Source: Rhodococcus sp. H36-A4
GTDB taxonomy: Bacteria > Actinomycetota > Actinomycetes > Mycobacteriales > Mycobacteriaceae
DNA: 64,000 nt
NCBI RefSeq assembly: GCF_027158005.1
Contig: NZ_JAPVLQ010000003.1
Span: 372,001 to 436,000 of the forward strand
Direction of reading: 5' to 3'
Below the pieces are notes generated by a model, which saw nothing but the letters and a program-made list of their open reading frames with translations, was not told the origin of the DNA and searched no databases. The translations under genes and the position numbers were made by a program. Of the stretch, positions 29,301 through 39,095 are shown one piece after another. Every line of letters begins with the position of its first letter. The first letter of the stretch is position 1.

Positions 29301-29728
29301 GAGACGAGCATCGTGTTCAGCTCGAGAAGGGCGTGGAGTTGCTGATCGGGTTGGAGGCTATTTCCGATGCTGATGAGCGGGGGATGCGCACGGTGATGTG
29401 CATCCTGAACGGTCAGTTGCGCCCGGTGTCGGTGCGGGATCGTTCGATTTCCAGTGAGGCACCGACGATCGAGAAAGCAGATCGGTCCAATTCCGGGCAC
29501 GTTCCGGCACCGTTTGCGGGTGTGGTGACGTTGGCAGTGGCCGTGGGAGACGAGATCTCGGTGGGAGAGACGGTTGCCACAATCGAAGCGATGAAGATGG
29601 AGGCCGCGATCACGGCACCGAAGGGCGGAAAGGTCAGCCGCCTGGCCATCGGCGGTGTCCAGCAAGTCGAGGGAGGGGATCTGCTCGTCGTGATAGGCAG
29701 CGGGGAGGGAGCTTCGGTGAACGACTGA
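26318..29728 (+). CDS. pyc: Pyruvate carboxylase
   Basis: A 1136-residue single-chain anaplerotic enzyme making oxaloacetate from pyruvate, bicarbonate and ATP. The biotin carboxylase domain comes first (KVLVANRGEIAIRAFRA, then a glycine-rich AVAGGGGRGMRRV ATP loop, and EMNPRIQVEHTVTEE). The carboxyltransferase domain follows from about residue 530 (DTTFRDAHQSLLATRVRT), and the biotinyl domain carries the lysine of EAMKMEAAI near residue 1097. Length is normal. ATG start, 90 bp after recG. M. tuberculosis pca (Rv2967c) is in the same place. Confidence 0.98.
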   Translation: MFSKVLVANRGEIAIRAFRASYELGAATVAVFPFEDRNSLHRTKADEAYEIGEKGHPVRAYLSVKEIVAAAQRSGADAVYPGYGFLSENPDLAAACAEAGITFVGPSAEVLELTGNKARAIAAAKRAGLPVLASSEPSADVEELVAASETMTFPLFVKAVAGGGGRGMRRVAEPAQLRESIEAAAREAESAFGDATVFLEQAVIDPRHIEVQILADGQGNVVHLFERDCSLQRRHQKVIEMAPAPNLPGELRDRMCADAVAFAKEIGYSCAGTVEFLLDTRGNHVFIEMNPRIQVEHTVTEEVTDVDLVQAQLRIASGESLADLGLAQENIVLRGAALQCRITTEDPSNGFRPDTGRITAYRTPGGAGVRLDGGTTLGAEVGAYFDSMLVKLTCRGRDFDTAIARARRAVAEFRIRGVATNIPFLQAVLVDPDFTAGRVTTSFIEERPQLLTSRTSGDRGTKILTYLADVTVNKPHGERPSPVYPHDKLPHIDFSAPIPDGSRQRLLALGPEGFARDLRNQKALAVTDTTFRDAHQSLLATRVRTSGLLMVAPYVARTTPELLSIECWGGATYDVALRFLHEDPWERLAALREAVPNVALQMLLRGRNTVGYTPYPEKVTRSFVAEATDTGIDIFRIFDALNNVDQMRPAIDAVRETGTALAEVALSYTGDLSNPNETLYTLDYYLKLAEQIVDAGAHVLAIKDMAGLLRAPAARTLVTALRSNFDLPVHVHTHDTPGGQLATYLAAWEAGADAVDGASASMAGATSQPALSAIVAAAAHTERDTGLDLAAVCDLEPYWEALRKVYAPFESGLMAPTGRVYTHEIPGGQLSNLRQQAIALGLGDKFETVEANYAAADRMLGRLVKVTPSSKVVGDLALALVGAEASAEEFAENPGKFDIPDSVIGFLRGDLGTPAGGWPEPLRTRALEGRSEAKPETELTVEEERSLDGTSATRREMLNRLLFPGPSAELAEHREKFGDTSRLSANQFFYGLRQGDEHRVQLEKGVELLIGLEAISDADERGMRTVMCILNGQLRPVSVRDRSISSEAPTIEKADRSNSGHVPAPFAGVVTLAVAVGDEISVGETVATIEAMKMEAAITAPKGGKVSRLAIGGVQQVEGGDLLVVIGSGEGASVND

Positions 29729-29763
29729 CGGGGTGTGAACACGGCGGCAAAGGGGAACTCGAC

Positions 29764-29799
29764 ACTGAGTGACCTTCTGTAACTGAGTAACCTCCTGTA
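29764..29799 (+). repeat. 18-bp tandem duplication directly before rsmD
   Basis: ACTGAGTGACCTTCTGTA (29764-29781) is followed at once by a copy with two changes (29782-29799), ending one base before the rsmD ATG. Both copies contain CCT-rich sequence, not a Shine-Dalgarno site. The repeat occupies the whole expected ribosome-binding region. Confidence 0.85.
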
Positions 29800-29800
29800 G

Positions 29801-30358
29801 ATGACCCGGATCGTGGCAGGCATCGCAGGAGGCCGAACCCTGAAAGTCCCGCCTCGCGGCACGCGCCCGACATCGGACCGTGTCCGCGAGGCGTTGTTCA
29901 GCTCGTTGGACTCGCGTCTGGATCTCGACGGCGCCAACGTACTCGATCTGTATGCAGGGTCGGGCGCCCTGGGATTGGAAGCACTTTCACGCGGTGCGTC
30001 GACTGTCGTGATGGTGGAGTCCGATCCGCGAGCGGCAGAGGTGATTCGGGGTAACGCCGCCGGCATCGGTCTGCCCGGTGCGTCCGTTCGATGTGCGCCG
30101 GTCTCCGCGGTGTTGGCGAGCCAGCCCGACCGCCCTTACGACCTCGTGTTGGCCGACCCTCCCTATGCCGTCGCCGATTCCGCGGTGGCGCAGATGCTCG
30201 TCGAACTTCTGACGAACGGTTGGTTGGCACCGCAAAGTCTTGTGGTGTTGGAACGCTCGTCCCGATCGGCAGTGACCACCTGGCCGGAAGGCCTGGTGGC
30301 GGAGAAGGTCAAGAAGTACGGCGAGACGCGAATCGAAATCGCCGTACTGGCACGGTGA
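29801..30358 (+). CDS. rsmD: 16S rRNA (guanine(966)-N2)-methyltransferase
   Basis: A 185-residue SAM-dependent methyltransferase acting on 30S subunits. RIVAGIAGGRTLKVP and TRPTSDRVREALFSSL are the RsmD signature start; VLDLYAGSGALGLEALSRGA is the SAM loop, and LADPPYA is the N-methyltransferase catalytic motif. ATG start with no recognisable ribosome-binding site because of the tandem repeat upstream. coaD follows within 15 bp, a classic rsmD-coaD pair. Confidence 0.95.
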   Translation: MTRIVAGIAGGRTLKVPPRGTRPTSDRVREALFSSLDSRLDLDGANVLDLYAGSGALGLEALSRGASTVVMVESDPRAAEVIRGNAAGIGLPGASVRCAPVSAVLASQPDRPYDLVLADPPYAVADSAVAQMLVELLTNGWLAPQSLVVLERSSRSAVTTWPEGLVAEKVKKYGETRIEIAVLAR

Positions 30359-30371
30359 TAGCGTGAGCTCC

Positions 30372-30860
30372 ATGACTGGAGCAGTGTGTCCTGGATCCTT
30401 CGACCCGGTGACCAATGGCCATATCGATGTGATCACCAGGGCTGCGGCGCAGTTCGACGAGATCATCGTCACCGTCATGATCAACAAGAGCAAGCGTGGC
30501 CTGTTCTCTGTCGACGAGCGCATCGAGCTTCTCGGCGAAGCTACGGCTCATCTGAAGAACGTCCGGATCTCCTCGTGGCACGGCCTGCTCGTCGACTATG
30601 CAAAGCAAGAGGGCTTCACTGCGATTGTGAAGGGTCTGCGTGGGGCAAACGATTTCGACTACGAACTTCAGATGGCCCAGATGAACCAGCGGTTGACAGG
30701 TGTGGACACCCTTTTCATCCCCGCGAATCCGTCGTTCAGCTTCCTGTCCAGTTCGCTGGTCAAAGAGGTTGCTACGTTCGGTGGAGATGTCGCAGGCATG
30801 GTTCCCGAGAATGTTCACTCCAGGCTTCTGAGCCGCATCGCCGAGCGCGCCGCCGAATAG
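30372..30860 (+). CDS. coaD: Phosphopantetheine adenylyltransferase
   Basis: A 162-residue nucleotidyltransferase for the fourth step of coenzyme A synthesis. The (T/S)xGH motif is in GSFDPVTNGHIDV, and the C-terminal ATP-binding segment is SFLSSSLVKEVA. The ATG giving MTGAVCPGSFDP is chosen to match the family N-terminus; a GTG 9 bp earlier (30363) is also possible. Closely linked to rsmD. Confidence 0.96.
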   Translation: MTGAVCPGSFDPVTNGHIDVITRAAAQFDEIIVTVMINKSKRGLFSVDERIELLGEATAHLKNVRISSWHGLLVDYAKQEGFTAIVKGLRGANDFDYELQMAQMNQRLTGVDTLFIPANPSFSFLSSSLVKEVATFGGDVAGMVPENVHSRLLSRIAERAAE

Positions 30861-30969
30861 ATCGGGCGACACACCGAGGCGAGTGCGACGCGCAGGCAGC
30901 AATCACCAGGCAAACTGGAAGTGCACTTTCCGCACGTTTCTTCGTAGTTTCTATCGATTGGGGTTACCG

Positions 30970-31737
30970 GTGTACCGCGTATTCGAGGCACTCGACGAAC
31001 TCGTCGCCATTGTCGAGGAGGCGCGCGGTGTCCCTATGACGGCCGGCTGCGTTGTTCCTCGCGGCGATGTCCTTGAACTTCTCGACGATGTGCGCGACTC
31101 GATTCCTGGTGAACTCGACGACGCGCAGGACGTCCTCGATCACAAGGACAAACTGGTCACGGACGCTCGGGCGACGGCAGAGAAAACTGTCACCTCGGCC
31201 AACGACGAAGCCCAGGACACCGTCGAGAATGCGCGCGATTCCGCAGACCGAATCTTGGCCGATGCGAAATCGCAGGCCGATCGCATGGTTGCCGAGGCGA
31301 AGGCTCACTCCGAGCAACTCGTCGACGATGCGAACGACACCGCGGAGCGTTCGGTCGAAGCAGGAAGGCGTGAGTACGAGACGCTGACGACGCGGGCGCG
31401 GTCGGAGTCGGAGCGTCTCATCGAGTCGGGTCAGGCCTCGTACGATCGTTCGGTCGCAGACGGAGCCGAGGAGCAGGCGCGGTTGGTCGATCAAACCGAG
31501 GTCGTGCAGGCCGCACGCACAGAATCGGCGCGAGTCATCGACGCTTCGCATGCCGAATCAGACCGAATGCGCAGTGAATGCGACGTCTATGTCGATACCA
31601 AGCTGGCGGAGTTCGAGGAGTTCCTCAGTGGCACTATCCGCTCTGTGGGGCGAGGTCGCCAGCAGTTGCGGACTGGATCGGGTGTCCCGGACTACGGCCC
31701 GGATCCGTCCGGAGATGGGCGTCGTTCGCGCAGGTAA
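30970..31737 (+). CDS. sepIVA: SepIVA-like DivIVA-domain cell division protein
   Basis: A 255-residue, mostly coiled-coil protein. GTG at 30970 gives an N-terminus reading YRVFEALDELVAIVEEARGVPMTAGCVVPR, the DivIVA-like head, followed by about 170 residues of alanine/aspartate/glutamate-rich coiled coil with a strong heptad pattern. The Rv2927c/SepIVA protein of mycobacteria, which acts in septation and polar cell-wall growth, has this form and lies immediately before the yceD gene, as here. The frame is open upstream, but those residues look like random translation. Confidence 0.85.
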   Translation: MYRVFEALDELVAIVEEARGVPMTAGCVVPRGDVLELLDDVRDSIPGELDDAQDVLDHKDKLVTDARATAEKTVTSANDEAQDTVENARDSADRILADAKSQADRMVAEAKAHSEQLVDDANDTAERSVEAGRREYETLTTRARSESERLIESGQASYDRSVADGAEEQARLVDQTEVVQAARTESARVIDASHAESDRMRSECDVYVDTKLAEFEEFLSGTIRSVGRGRQQLRTGSGVPDYGPDPSGDGRRSRR

Positions 31738-31747
31738 ATCGTCAGAT

Positions 31748-31776
31748 TTGCTCATATCCGAGTCTGTGCGTACCGT
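31748..31776 (+). promoter_or_regulatory. Possible promoter of yceD-rpmF-rnc
   Basis: TTGCTC (31748-31753) and TACCGT (31771-31776), spaced 17 bp, lie about 100 bp upstream of yceD. Weak -10 match, so tentative. Confidence 0.35.
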
Positions 31777-31880
31777 TGTGTGGTTGCCCAAAGGTTGTTC
31801 TCGTCCGGCGCACCATCTCGGTGCCGTTGGTCGAACAGCTCCAAGGTGATCGAATCAATCGTCTGAGCAGGAAGATTACT

Positions 31881-32489
31881 GTGTCTACCCGTCGTAATAC
31901 CCCTCGTGCCGAAGCGGGCACGGGATTCGTGCTGGATATCGACAACCTGAGCCGTCGGCCCGGGTCCATGACGGAGATCCAGCGGACGATTGTCGCGCCT
32001 ACGCGAATCGGTCTCGATGCGATCGCCATCGAAAAAGGGTCTTCGGTCGATCTCGATCTTCGCCTCGAAGCAGTATCGGAAGGTGTCCTTGTCACCGGCA
32101 CTGTCCGGGCAGACACTGCAGGTGAGTGCTCGCGGTGCCTGGAGCCCGTTTCCGGTGCTGTGGATGTCTACCTCACCGATCTGTTCGCGTACCCGTCCAG
32201 CGTCACTGAGGACACGACGGACGAGGAAGAGATTCATCGCGTTGTCGACGATCAGATAGACCTACAGCCAGTCGTCGTGGATGCGGTCGGATTGGAGCTT
32301 CCATTGCATCCACTCTGCCGTGAAAACTGTCCGGGATTGTGCTCGGAATGTGGCATCAACCTGGCGATTGCGGAATCTGGACATAATCATGAGATAGTTG
32401 ATCCTCGCTGGGCTGGACTTGCAGCCAAATTTGGCGTGGATCCAGTTTCAAGCACCGAACTTGTGAACAACGAAGCCGAGGAGAAGTAG
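31881..32489 (+). CDS. yceD: YceD family protein (DUF177)
   Basis: A 202-residue protein of the DUF177 family, which is nearly always encoded just before rpmF and is linked to 23S rRNA or 50S maturation. Four cysteines in [23 protein letters not shown] probably bind zinc. Start is GTG at 31881 after AGGAAG; the longer frame has no support. rpmF begins 2 bp after the stop, so the pair is translated together. Confidence 0.92.
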   Translation: MSTRRNTPRAEAGTGFVLDIDNLSRRPGSMTEIQRTIVAPTRIGLDAIAIEKGSSVDLDLRLEAVSEGVLVTGTVRADTAGECSRCLEPVSGAVDVYLTDLFAYPSSVTEDTTDEEEIHRVVDDQIDLQPVVVDAVGLELPLHPLCRENCPGLCSECGINLAIAESGHNHEIVDPRWAGLAAKFGVDPVSSTELVNNEAEEK

Positions 32490-32491
32490 AA

Positions 32492-32674
32492 GTGGCTGTC
32501 CCGAAGCGTAAAATGTCGCGTTCCAACACGAGGTCGCGTCGTGCACAGTGGAAGGCCACAGTGCCTACGCTTGTCACGTGCCCCAACCGTGGATGCGGCG
32601 AGAAGACTCTGCCCCACATTGCGTGCCCCTCGTGTGGCACCTACAAGGGCCGACAGGTAGCAGCAGCTGTCTGA
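32492..32674 (+). CDS. rpmF: 50S ribosomal protein L32
   Basis: A 60-residue L32. The N-terminal [20 protein letters not shown] is the family hallmark. CPNRGC and [10 protein letters not shown] supply four cysteines, so it is a zinc-binding form. GTG start 2 bp after yceD with a GAGGAG site inside the yceD end. rnc begins 10 bp downstream. Confidence 0.97.
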   Translation: MAVPKRKMSRSNTRSRRAQWKATVPTLVTCPNRGCGEKTLPHIACPSCGTYKGRQVAAAV

Positions 32675-32684
32675 TCTTCAGCAC

Positions 32685-33527
32685 ATGACACCGAAGAGCA
32701 GTTCTACTCACCTGAACCGCTCGACAGCCGACAGCGGCGGGGACGACCGAGAGTCGCTCCTCGCCGCTCTTGGCGTCGTACTTGCTGAACCGCTGTTGAC
32801 TCTGGCATTGACCCACCGGTCGTACGCGTACGAGCGTGGTGGTCTGCCGACCAACGAGCGTTTGGAATTCCTGGGTGATTCGGTTCTCGGTTTGACCGTG
32901 ACCGAAGAGCTCTACACCGCACATCCGGAGAAATCCGAAGGCGAGCTGGCAAAGATTCGTGCCAGCGTCGTGAACATGCATGCTTTGGCCGAGGTGGCAC
33001 GCGAACTCGGCGAAGGCGGTCTCGGCCGTCATCTGTTGCTCGGCAAGGGTGAAGAACAGACCGGTGGTCGTGACAAGCCCAGCATTCTGGCCGATGGCAT
33101 GGAGTCCCTCTTGGGCGCGATTCACCTCCAGCATGGGATAGAGGTCGCACGTCGTGTCGTCCTGACTCTGTTCGCACGCCTACTCGACCGAGCGCCGCGC
33201 TTGGGCGCCGGCCTGGACTGGAAGACCAGTCTTCAAGAGCTGACGGCTGTGAAATCGCTCGGCGTGCCCGTGTACGAAATCTCCTCCACCGGACCAGACC
33301 ATGACAAAGAGTTCACCGCCACCGTCGTCATCGGCGGAAGGCCACTCGGCGTAGGGGTCGGCCGATCCAAGAAAGAAGCCGAGCAGAAGGCTGCGAGTAC
33401 CGCCTGGAACGACATCTCCGCCGGAAACGAGAGCTCGGACGCTATCGAGCCCCCCGCCGTCGAGTCCCCCGCCGGCGCACTCGACTCGCCCGCCACTGAC
33501 GTCGCGACCGCTCCGCACGCGGAGTAG
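32685..33527 (+). CDS. rnc: Ribonuclease III
   Basis: A 280-residue double-strand-specific endoribonuclease that processes rRNA. The signature [14 protein letters not shown] contains the catalytic acids, and [12 protein letters not shown] keeps the second Asp/Glu pair. The dsRNA-binding domain is at about residues 175-240 ([11 protein letters not shown] ... [12 protein letters not shown]). A 40-residue acidic, proline/alanine-rich C-terminal tail is longer than in M. tuberculosis Rv2925c. mutM starts 10 bp later. Confidence 0.97.
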   Translation: MTPKSSSTHLNRSTADSGGDDRESLLAALGVVLAEPLLTLALTHRSYAYERGGLPTNERLEFLGDSVLGLTVTEELYTAHPEKSEGELAKIRASVVNMHALAEVARELGEGGLGRHLLLGKGEEQTGGRDKPSILADGMESLLGAIHLQHGIEVARRVVLTLFARLLDRAPRLGAGLDWKTSLQELTAVKSLGVPVYEISSTGPDHDKEFTATVVIGGRPLGVGVGRSKKEAEQKAASTAWNDISAGNESSDAIEPPAVESPAGALDSPATDVATAPHAE

Positions 33528-33537
33528 CGGATACTCG

Positions 33538-34404
33538 ATGCCGGAGCTACCCGAGGTCGAAGTAGTGCGCCTCGGCCTCGAATCGCACGTAGTCAGCACA
33601 ACCATCGAATCGGTGGAGGTATTTCACCCTCGCGCGGTCCGGCGTCACTTTGCTGGTGCGCGGGACCTGGAAGCTCAGCTACGCGGCCGCCGTATCGTGT
33701 CGGCGGAACGTCGCGGCAAGTATTTGTGGTTGCCGCTCGATGCGCAGGACGACGCGATCGTCGTGCACTTGGGAATGAGCGGCCAAATGCTCGTGCAGCC
33801 ACCGTCGGTGCCTGCAGAGAAGCACCTCCGCATACGTGTAGGGCTCGACAACGGAGCCGAACTTCGATTCGTCGATCAACGAACTTTCGGTGGTTGGGCT
33901 ATCGCGCACCTCGAATCTGTCGACGGGTCTGTTGTTCCAGAGTCCGTGGCGCACATCGCACGAGACCCGGTGGATCCATTATTCGATGCGGAATCCGTCG
34001 TGAACGTGTTGCGGGGCAAGCACACCGAGATCAAGCGCGCCATACTGGACCAAACGGTGCTGTCGGGCGTGGGCAACATCTACGCCGACGAGGCACTGTG
34101 GCGTGCCAAGATTCACGGCAACCGAATTGCAGAGACCTTGTCCAGGCCAGTTCTACGCAGACTGTTGACCTCGGTTCACGCAGTGATGGGTGAGGCTCTC
34201 GCGCAAGGCGGCACATCCTTCGACGCGCTGTATGTCAATGTCAACGGCGAGTCGGGATACTTCGATCGGTCGTTGGATGCGTACGGTCAAGAGGGGCTGC
34301 CATGTTCACGTTGTGGAACCCCGATCCGGCGTGAGAAGTTCATGAACAGATCGTCGTACAGCTGTCCCACCTGCCAGCCGCGACCTCGGAACACCCGGAC
34401 CTGA
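33538..34404 (+). CDS. mutM: Formamidopyrimidine-DNA glycosylase
   Basis: A 288-residue bifunctional glycosylase/AP lyase that removes 8-oxoguanine and formamidopyrimidines. The N-terminal catalytic [10 protein letters not shown] is intact (Pro2 and Glu3 after Met removal), the H2TH region includes [15 protein letters not shown], and the C-terminal zinc finger is [13 protein letters not shown] with CPTC. ATG start. The rnc-mutM pair is conserved as Rv2925c-Rv2924c. Confidence 0.97.
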   Translation: MPELPEVEVVRLGLESHVVSTTIESVEVFHPRAVRRHFAGARDLEAQLRGRRIVSAERRGKYLWLPLDAQDDAIVVHLGMSGQMLVQPPSVPAEKHLRIRVGLDNGAELRFVDQRTFGGWAIAHLESVDGSVVPESVAHIARDPVDPLFDAESVVNVLRGKHTEIKRAILDQTVLSGVGNIYADEALWRAKIHGNRIAETLSRPVLRRLLTSVHAVMGEALAQGGTSFDALYVNVNGESGYFDRSLDAYGQEGLPCSRCGTPIRREKFMNRSSYSCPTCQPRPRNTRT

Positions 34405-34442
34405 CGCAGCCCTGACTGCTGGTCACCCTAGAATCGATCCTC

Positions 34443-34871
34443 ATGGCTGATGAGAGCACACCGACGGCACTGTGGGTCGAACGGACGGGGACGCGTCGGT
34501 ACACCGGAATGAGCTCGCGAGGAGCCGAGGTGTTGATCGGTTCGGAATCGGTCGACGGGGTCTTCACCCCTGGCGAGTTGCTCAAGATCGCGCTCGCGGC
34601 ATGCACCGGGATGAGTTCGGATCTCCCATTGTCACGCCGCCTCGGTGACAATTTCGACTCGAAGGTGACGGTGTCCGGTTCTGCCGATCGCGAGAACGAA
34701 CGCTACCCGGAGTTGCGTGAGGTACTCGCGGTCGATCTCAGCGAGCTCGACCCCGATGCGCAGCAGCGGTTGCTGACCGTCGTCGAGCGCGCCATCGACA
34801 AGGTGTGCACCGTCGGGCGCACTTTGAAAGCAGGCGCTGAAGTATCTCTCGAAATAGACGTGGACGGCTGA
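34443..34871 (+). CDS. OsmC/Ohr family protein
   Basis: A 142-residue OsmC-fold thiol peroxidase-like protein. The two redox cysteines of the family are in [12 protein letters not shown] and [13 protein letters not shown]. It probably reduces organic hydroperoxides in the cytoplasm. ATG start, 38 bp after mutM. Corresponds to Rv2923c. Placement with mutM and rnc is conserved but functional linkage is not proven. Confidence 0.9.
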   Translation: MADESTPTALWVERTGTRRYTGMSSRGAEVLIGSESVDGVFTPGELLKIALAACTGMSSDLPLSRRLGDNFDSKVTVSGSADRENERYPELREVLAVDLSELDPDAQQRLLTVVERAIDKVCTVGRTLKAGAEVSLEIDVDG

Positions 34872-34938
34872 CGATGGGGATTCCGACGTCGATGGCGATC
34901 GACTCGCTCTACAGAACGGTCCGGAAGTTGACCTCCTC

Positions 34939-35214
34939 GTGAGCGAGATCCGGTTGACCGCCTGGGTGCACGGTTCGGTGCAAGGCGTCGGGTTCCGGTG
35001 GTGGACCCGTTCGCGCGCCCTCGAACTCGGCCTGGTCGGCCACGCGACGAATAGCGCGGACGGTCGAGTGCTCGTCATCGCCGAGGGCGCACGAGAAAGC
35101 GCCGGGCGCCTCCTCGAACTGCTTCGCGGGGGAGATACACCGGGCGTGGTAACCCTCGTCGTGGAGAGCTGGGACAGGCCGCGTGGTGGGCTCAGCGGTT
35201 TCGTCGAGCGGTGA
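34939..35214 (+). CDS. acyP: Acylphosphatase
   Basis: A 91-residue acylphosphatase with the substrate-binding loop GSVQGVGFR (catalytic Arg) and the following ATNSADGRV (catalytic Asn). It hydrolyses carboxyl-phosphate bonds such as acetyl phosphate. Starts with GTG. Placed between osmC-like and smc, as in mycobacteria (Rv2922A). Confidence 0.94.
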   Translation: MSEIRLTAWVHGSVQGVGFRWWTRSRALELGLVGHATNSADGRVLVIAEGARESAGRLLELLRGGDTPGVVTLVVESWDRPRGGLSGFVER

Positions 35215-35290
35215 TGAAGAGACGTCATCGGACCGTGGCGCTCCAGATCGCGTACGCGCAGGTGAGGTACACCCGGTACTCTGAAACGCC

Positions 35291-38200
35291 ATGCATCTCA
35301 AGAGTCTGACGCTCAAGGGCTTCAAGTCCTTTGCTTCGTCGACGACTCTTCGTTTCGAGCCAGGTATTACCTGCGTCGTCGGGCCCAACGGGTCGGGGAA
35401 GTCCAACGTCGTGGATGCGCTCACCTGGGTCATGGGGGAGCAGGGAGCGAAGGCTCTACGTGGCGGCAAGATGGAAGATGTCATTTTTGCGGGCACCTCG
35501 GGACGTGCTCCGCTCGGGCGTGCGGAAGTGACGCTCACGATCGACAACTCGGACGGTGCGTTGCCTATCGACTACTCCGAGGTGTCGATCACGAGGCGAA
35601 TGTTTCGTGATGGCGCAGGCGAATACGAGATCAACGGAGCCTCGTGTCGGTTGATGGACGTCCAGGAATTGCTGAGTGACTCCGGTATCGGCCGCGAAAT
35701 GCACGTCATCGTCGGGCAGGGGCGGCTCGCTGCGATCCTCGAGTCCAGACCGGAAGATCGACGAGCCTTCATCGAAGAGGCTGCTGGCGTTCTCAAACAC
35801 CGTAAGCGCCGAGAGAAGGCTGTCCGCAAGCTCGACGCCATGCAGGCGAACCTGGCCCGATTGACCGACCTGACCACCGAGCTCCGACGTCAACTCAAGC
35901 CACTCGGTCGTCAAGCCGAGGTCGCTCGTCGCGCGCAGACGGTCCAAGCGGATCTGCGCGACGCCCGGCTGCGTATCGCGGCCGACGACTTGGTCGGTCG
36001 ACGCGCAGAGTTTGCCAACCAGACTCAAGACGAAGCTGCGGCCCGCGAGCAGTACGCGACTGTCCAGGACACGCTCGAGGCAGGCAATGTCGCACTCGGA
36101 GAGCTCGAACAGTCGGTTGCACGATTGACTCCGAGCGCGGAGGCCGCCGGGCAAACCTGGTTTCAGTTGTCCGCACTCGCCGAACGAGTCAACGCCACCA
36201 TCAGAATCGCGAAAGAGCGTGCACGTCATCTCGATTCGGCGTCGTCGACGGGGCGTGGTCAAGACCCGGACGAACTGGAAGCTCAGGCCGATCGTGTCGC
36301 CGAAGAGGAATTGGAACTCGTCGAGGCCGTCGAGATCGCACGCGAGTCTCTCGAGGCTGCGCGAGAACAGTTGGCCGAACGTGAGGCTGCGGCTTTCGAG
36401 GCGGAACGCGCTCATATGGCTGCGGTGCGTGCGGTCGCCGATCGCCGAGAAGGATTCGCCCGGCTTTCCGGACAGGTCGACACCTACCGAACCAAGGCTG
36501 ATTCCACCGATGCGGAGGTTGCTCGGCTGTCGGTGGCTATCGACGAGGCTCGTGAGCGCGGAGACATCGCGCAAATGGAATTCGAGAGCGTTCAGGACCA
36601 GATAAGCGGGCTCGATGCCAGTGAATTGAGTCTCGACACGCAATACGAGCGAGCCGTGATGGCGCTCCGAAGCGCGGACGCGCGCGTGACCGAATTGCAG
36701 AACGAGGACCGTGTTGCAGGGAAGAAGGTCGCCTCGTATCAGGCTCGAATCGAAGCCCTGAAGATGGGACTCGAACGCAAGGACGGAGCCGGTTGGCTCA
36801 TCGAGAACTCTCAGCCTGGCCTGTCCGGTGTACTTGCGGACCGCATCAGCGTGGAATCGGGCTTCGAGGTGGCGGTGGCGGTGGCATTGGGCCCCGTAGC
36901 CGACGCCGCTCACGCCGAATCGTTCAGGAGTGCACTCGATGCCGTTCTGGCACTGCGTGATGCGGACGGTGGGCGTGCCGCCGTCGTCTTCGGCGATGTC
37001 ACGCCTTTCGTGAATCGGCGCACCGTCCAGTTGCCACATGGCGCCAGGTGGGCGCTCGATGTGATCCAGTTCCCCGATGCGCTTTCCGGTTCGATGACTG
37101 CGTTGCTCAGCGGCATCGTAGTCGTCGAATCTCTCGACGACGCCGCGTCATTGGTGCAGTCGTCACCTGGAGTCAGGGCAGTGACGAAGGCCGGGGATCT
37201 CGTCGATACAGGATGGGTGACGGGTGGCTCGGACAGGCGGCCGAGCACCATCGAGGTACAGTCGGCGATCGATATTTCGACAGTCGAACTTGCTGCCGCA
37301 GAACGATATTCGTCCGAACTCGAGGCCGCATTGTCCGGAGCGCTCGCAGAGCAATCCGATCGCCGTGAATCCGCCGAGCAAGCGCTGGCGGCGCTCAACG
37401 AGTCCGACGCCGCGATGGCAGCGGTGTACGAGCAGCTCGGTCGCCTCGGGCAGCTGGCGCGATCGGCACACACAGAATCCTCGCGCTTGACCGAGCAACG
37501 AAATCGAGCCGAAACCGGTCGTGAGGAGGCTCTGACTGCGTTGGCTGAGCTCGAGGAGCGACTAAGGCTGGCCGAGGACGAGCAGGCCGGGACCGACAGT
37601 GGATCCGATTCGGGTGAATCGATCATGGCGCGTGAGATGGCTGCCGCAGCATTGTCCGAGGTTCGATCTGTCGAGGTCGACGCACGTCTGAATGTCCGCA
37701 CAGCCGAGGAGCGGGCGCAGTCCGTTCGAGGTCGCGCGGACTCGATGCGTCGAGCTGCGCGCGTGGAACGTGAGGCTCGGGCGCGGGCCGAACGGGAGTT
37801 GATCGGGCGTCGGCACGCTGCAGCAGTAGCGCAGGCGGTCGCGTCCGCCGGCGATCGCGTAGCCGAACGGCTCGCCGGCGTCGTCGCTGCCGCTTCCGCT
37901 CGTCGCGACGAGCTTGCTGCCCAGCGTGCCACTGCTACAGCCGAATTGGAACGGGTCAAAGAACAGGTTCGAGCTCTTCAGGCCCAGCTCGTGTCTATCA
38001 CCGACGCGGTTCACCGCGATGAAATTGCTCGCGCGCAGGCTGCGCTCAGAATCGAGCAGCTCGAGGCGACGATCCTCGAACAGCACGGTATCGGGCTCGA
38101 CGACCTGATCGCCGAATACGGGCCGGACGTGAGCCTGCCACCGACGGAACTCGAGATGAGTGAGTACGAGGCCGCCAAGGAACTTGGGGAACAGGTGGTG

Positions 38201-39019
38201 GCACCCGCCCCGATGCCGTTCGACCGGTTGGCTCAGGAAAAGCGGGCGAAACGTGCCGAACGGGATTTGGCGACGCTTGGAAAGGTGAACCCCCTCGCGC
38301 TCGAAGAATTTGCTGCGCTCGAAGAGCGTTACAACTTTCTCTCCACGCAACTGGAGGACGTCAAATCCGCCCGCAAGGATCTGCTCGAAGTGGTCGCCGA
38401 TGTCGACGAGAGAATCCTGCAGGTCTTCACCGAAGCGTGGTTCGACGTCGAACGCGAGTTCACCCAGGTGTTCGCCAAGTTGTTCCCAGGTGGAGAGGGG
38501 AGACTGATCCTCACCGAACCTGGGAACATGCTCACCACAGGTATCGAGGTCGAAGCACGCCCACCGGGAAAGAAGGTCAAGCGACTGTCCCTGCTGTCCG
38601 GTGGCGAGAAGTCCTTGACGGCCGTAGCGATGCTTGTCGCTATTTTCCGAGCGCGACCGTCTCCGTTCTACGTGATGGACGAGGTCGAAGCGGCACTGGA
38701 CGATACGAACCTCCGACGTCTGATCGGGTTGTTCGAGCAACTTCGCGAGAAGTCGCAGCTGATCGTCATCACCCACCAGAAGCCGACAATGGAGGTTGCC
38801 GACGCACTGTACGGAGTATCGATGCGCGGCGACGGCATCACGACGGTGATTTCGCAACGCCTCAACCGCAACCGCGTAGAGACGATCGGCAGCGTAACGG
38901 CCCCCGATGTCAGCGAGTCAGATCTCCCGGAAGCACCGGTCTCTCATGACAGTGTCCGTGACGATTCCGTGCCGGCAGACGAAGTTTCTGTGCCGGAAGG
39001 CTCTGCGTCACCGAACTGA
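35291..39019 (+). CDS. smc: Chromosome segregation protein SMC
   Basis: A 1242-residue condensin ATPase. The N-terminal Walker A is [14 protein letters not shown], two long coiled coils (about 165-500 and 675-1010) surround the hinge (about 515-670), and the C-terminal signature [14 protein letters not shown] and Walker [16 protein letters not shown] complete the ATPase. A 55-residue acidic tail after the core makes it slightly longer than usual. ATG start. ftsY follows 76 bp later. Confidence 0.98.
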   Translation: MHLKSLTLKGFKSFASSTTLRFEPGITCVVGPNGSGKSNVVDALTWVMGEQGAKALRGGKMEDVIFAGTSGRAPLGRAEVTLTIDNSDGALPIDYSEVSITRRMFRDGAGEYEINGASCRLMDVQELLSDSGIGREMHVIVGQGRLAAILESRPEDRRAFIEEAAGVLKHRKRREKAVRKLDAMQANLARLTDLTTELRRQLKPLGRQAEVARRAQTVQADLRDARLRIAADDLVGRRAEFANQTQDEAAAREQYATVQDTLEAGNVALGELEQSVARLTPSAEAAGQTWFQLSALAERVNATIRIAKERARHLDSASSTGRGQDPDELEAQADRVAEEELELVEAVEIARESLEAAREQLAEREAAAFEAERAHMAAVRAVADRREGFARLSGQVDTYRTKADSTDAEVARLSVAIDEARERGDIAQMEFESVQDQISGLDASELSLDTQYERAVMALRSADARVTELQNEDRVAGKKVASYQARIEALKMGLERKDGAGWLIENSQPGLSGVLADRISVESGFEVAVAVALGPVADAAHAESFRSALDAVLALRDADGGRAAVVFGDVTPFVNRRTVQLPHGARWALDVIQFPDALSGSMTALLSGIVVVESLDDAASLVQSSPGVRAVTKAGDLVDTGWVTGGSDRRPSTIEVQSAIDISTVELAAAERYSSELEAALSGALAEQSDRRESAEQALAALNESDAAMAAVYEQLGRLGQLARSAHTESSRLTEQRNRAETGREEALTALAELEERLRLAEDEQAGTDSGSDSGESIMAREMAAAALSEVRSVEVDARLNVRTAEERAQSVRGRADSMRRAARVEREARARAERELIGRRHAAAVAQAVASAGDRVAERLAGVVAAASARRDELAAQRATATAELERVKEQVRALQAQLVSITDAVHRDEIARAQAALRIEQLEATILEQHGIGLDDLIAEYGPDVSLPPTELEMSEYEAAKELGEQVVAPAPMPFDRLAQEKRAKRAERDLATLGKVNPLALEEFAALEERYNFLSTQLEDVKSARKDLLEVVADVDERILQVFTEAWFDVEREFTQVFAKLFPGGEGRLILTEPGNMLTTGIEVEARPPGKKVKRLSLLSGGEKSLTAVAMLVAIFRARPSPFYVMDEVEAALDDTNLRRLIGLFEQLREKSQLIVITHQKPTMEVADALYGVSMRGDGITTVISQRLNRNRVETIGSVTAPDVSESDLPEAPVSHDSVRDDSVPADEVSVPEGSASPN

Positions 39020-39095
39020 GTTCGCGTGATGCGCTGTGCACTTGCCCGCCAGGGTGCCGGTTGGGTGGCGAAGACGTTCCTGACAGGATGGACGC

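Noticed and set aside
35456..37039. 527-residue minus-strand frame opposite smc
   Set aside because: Shadow of the SMC coiled coil; no independent support.
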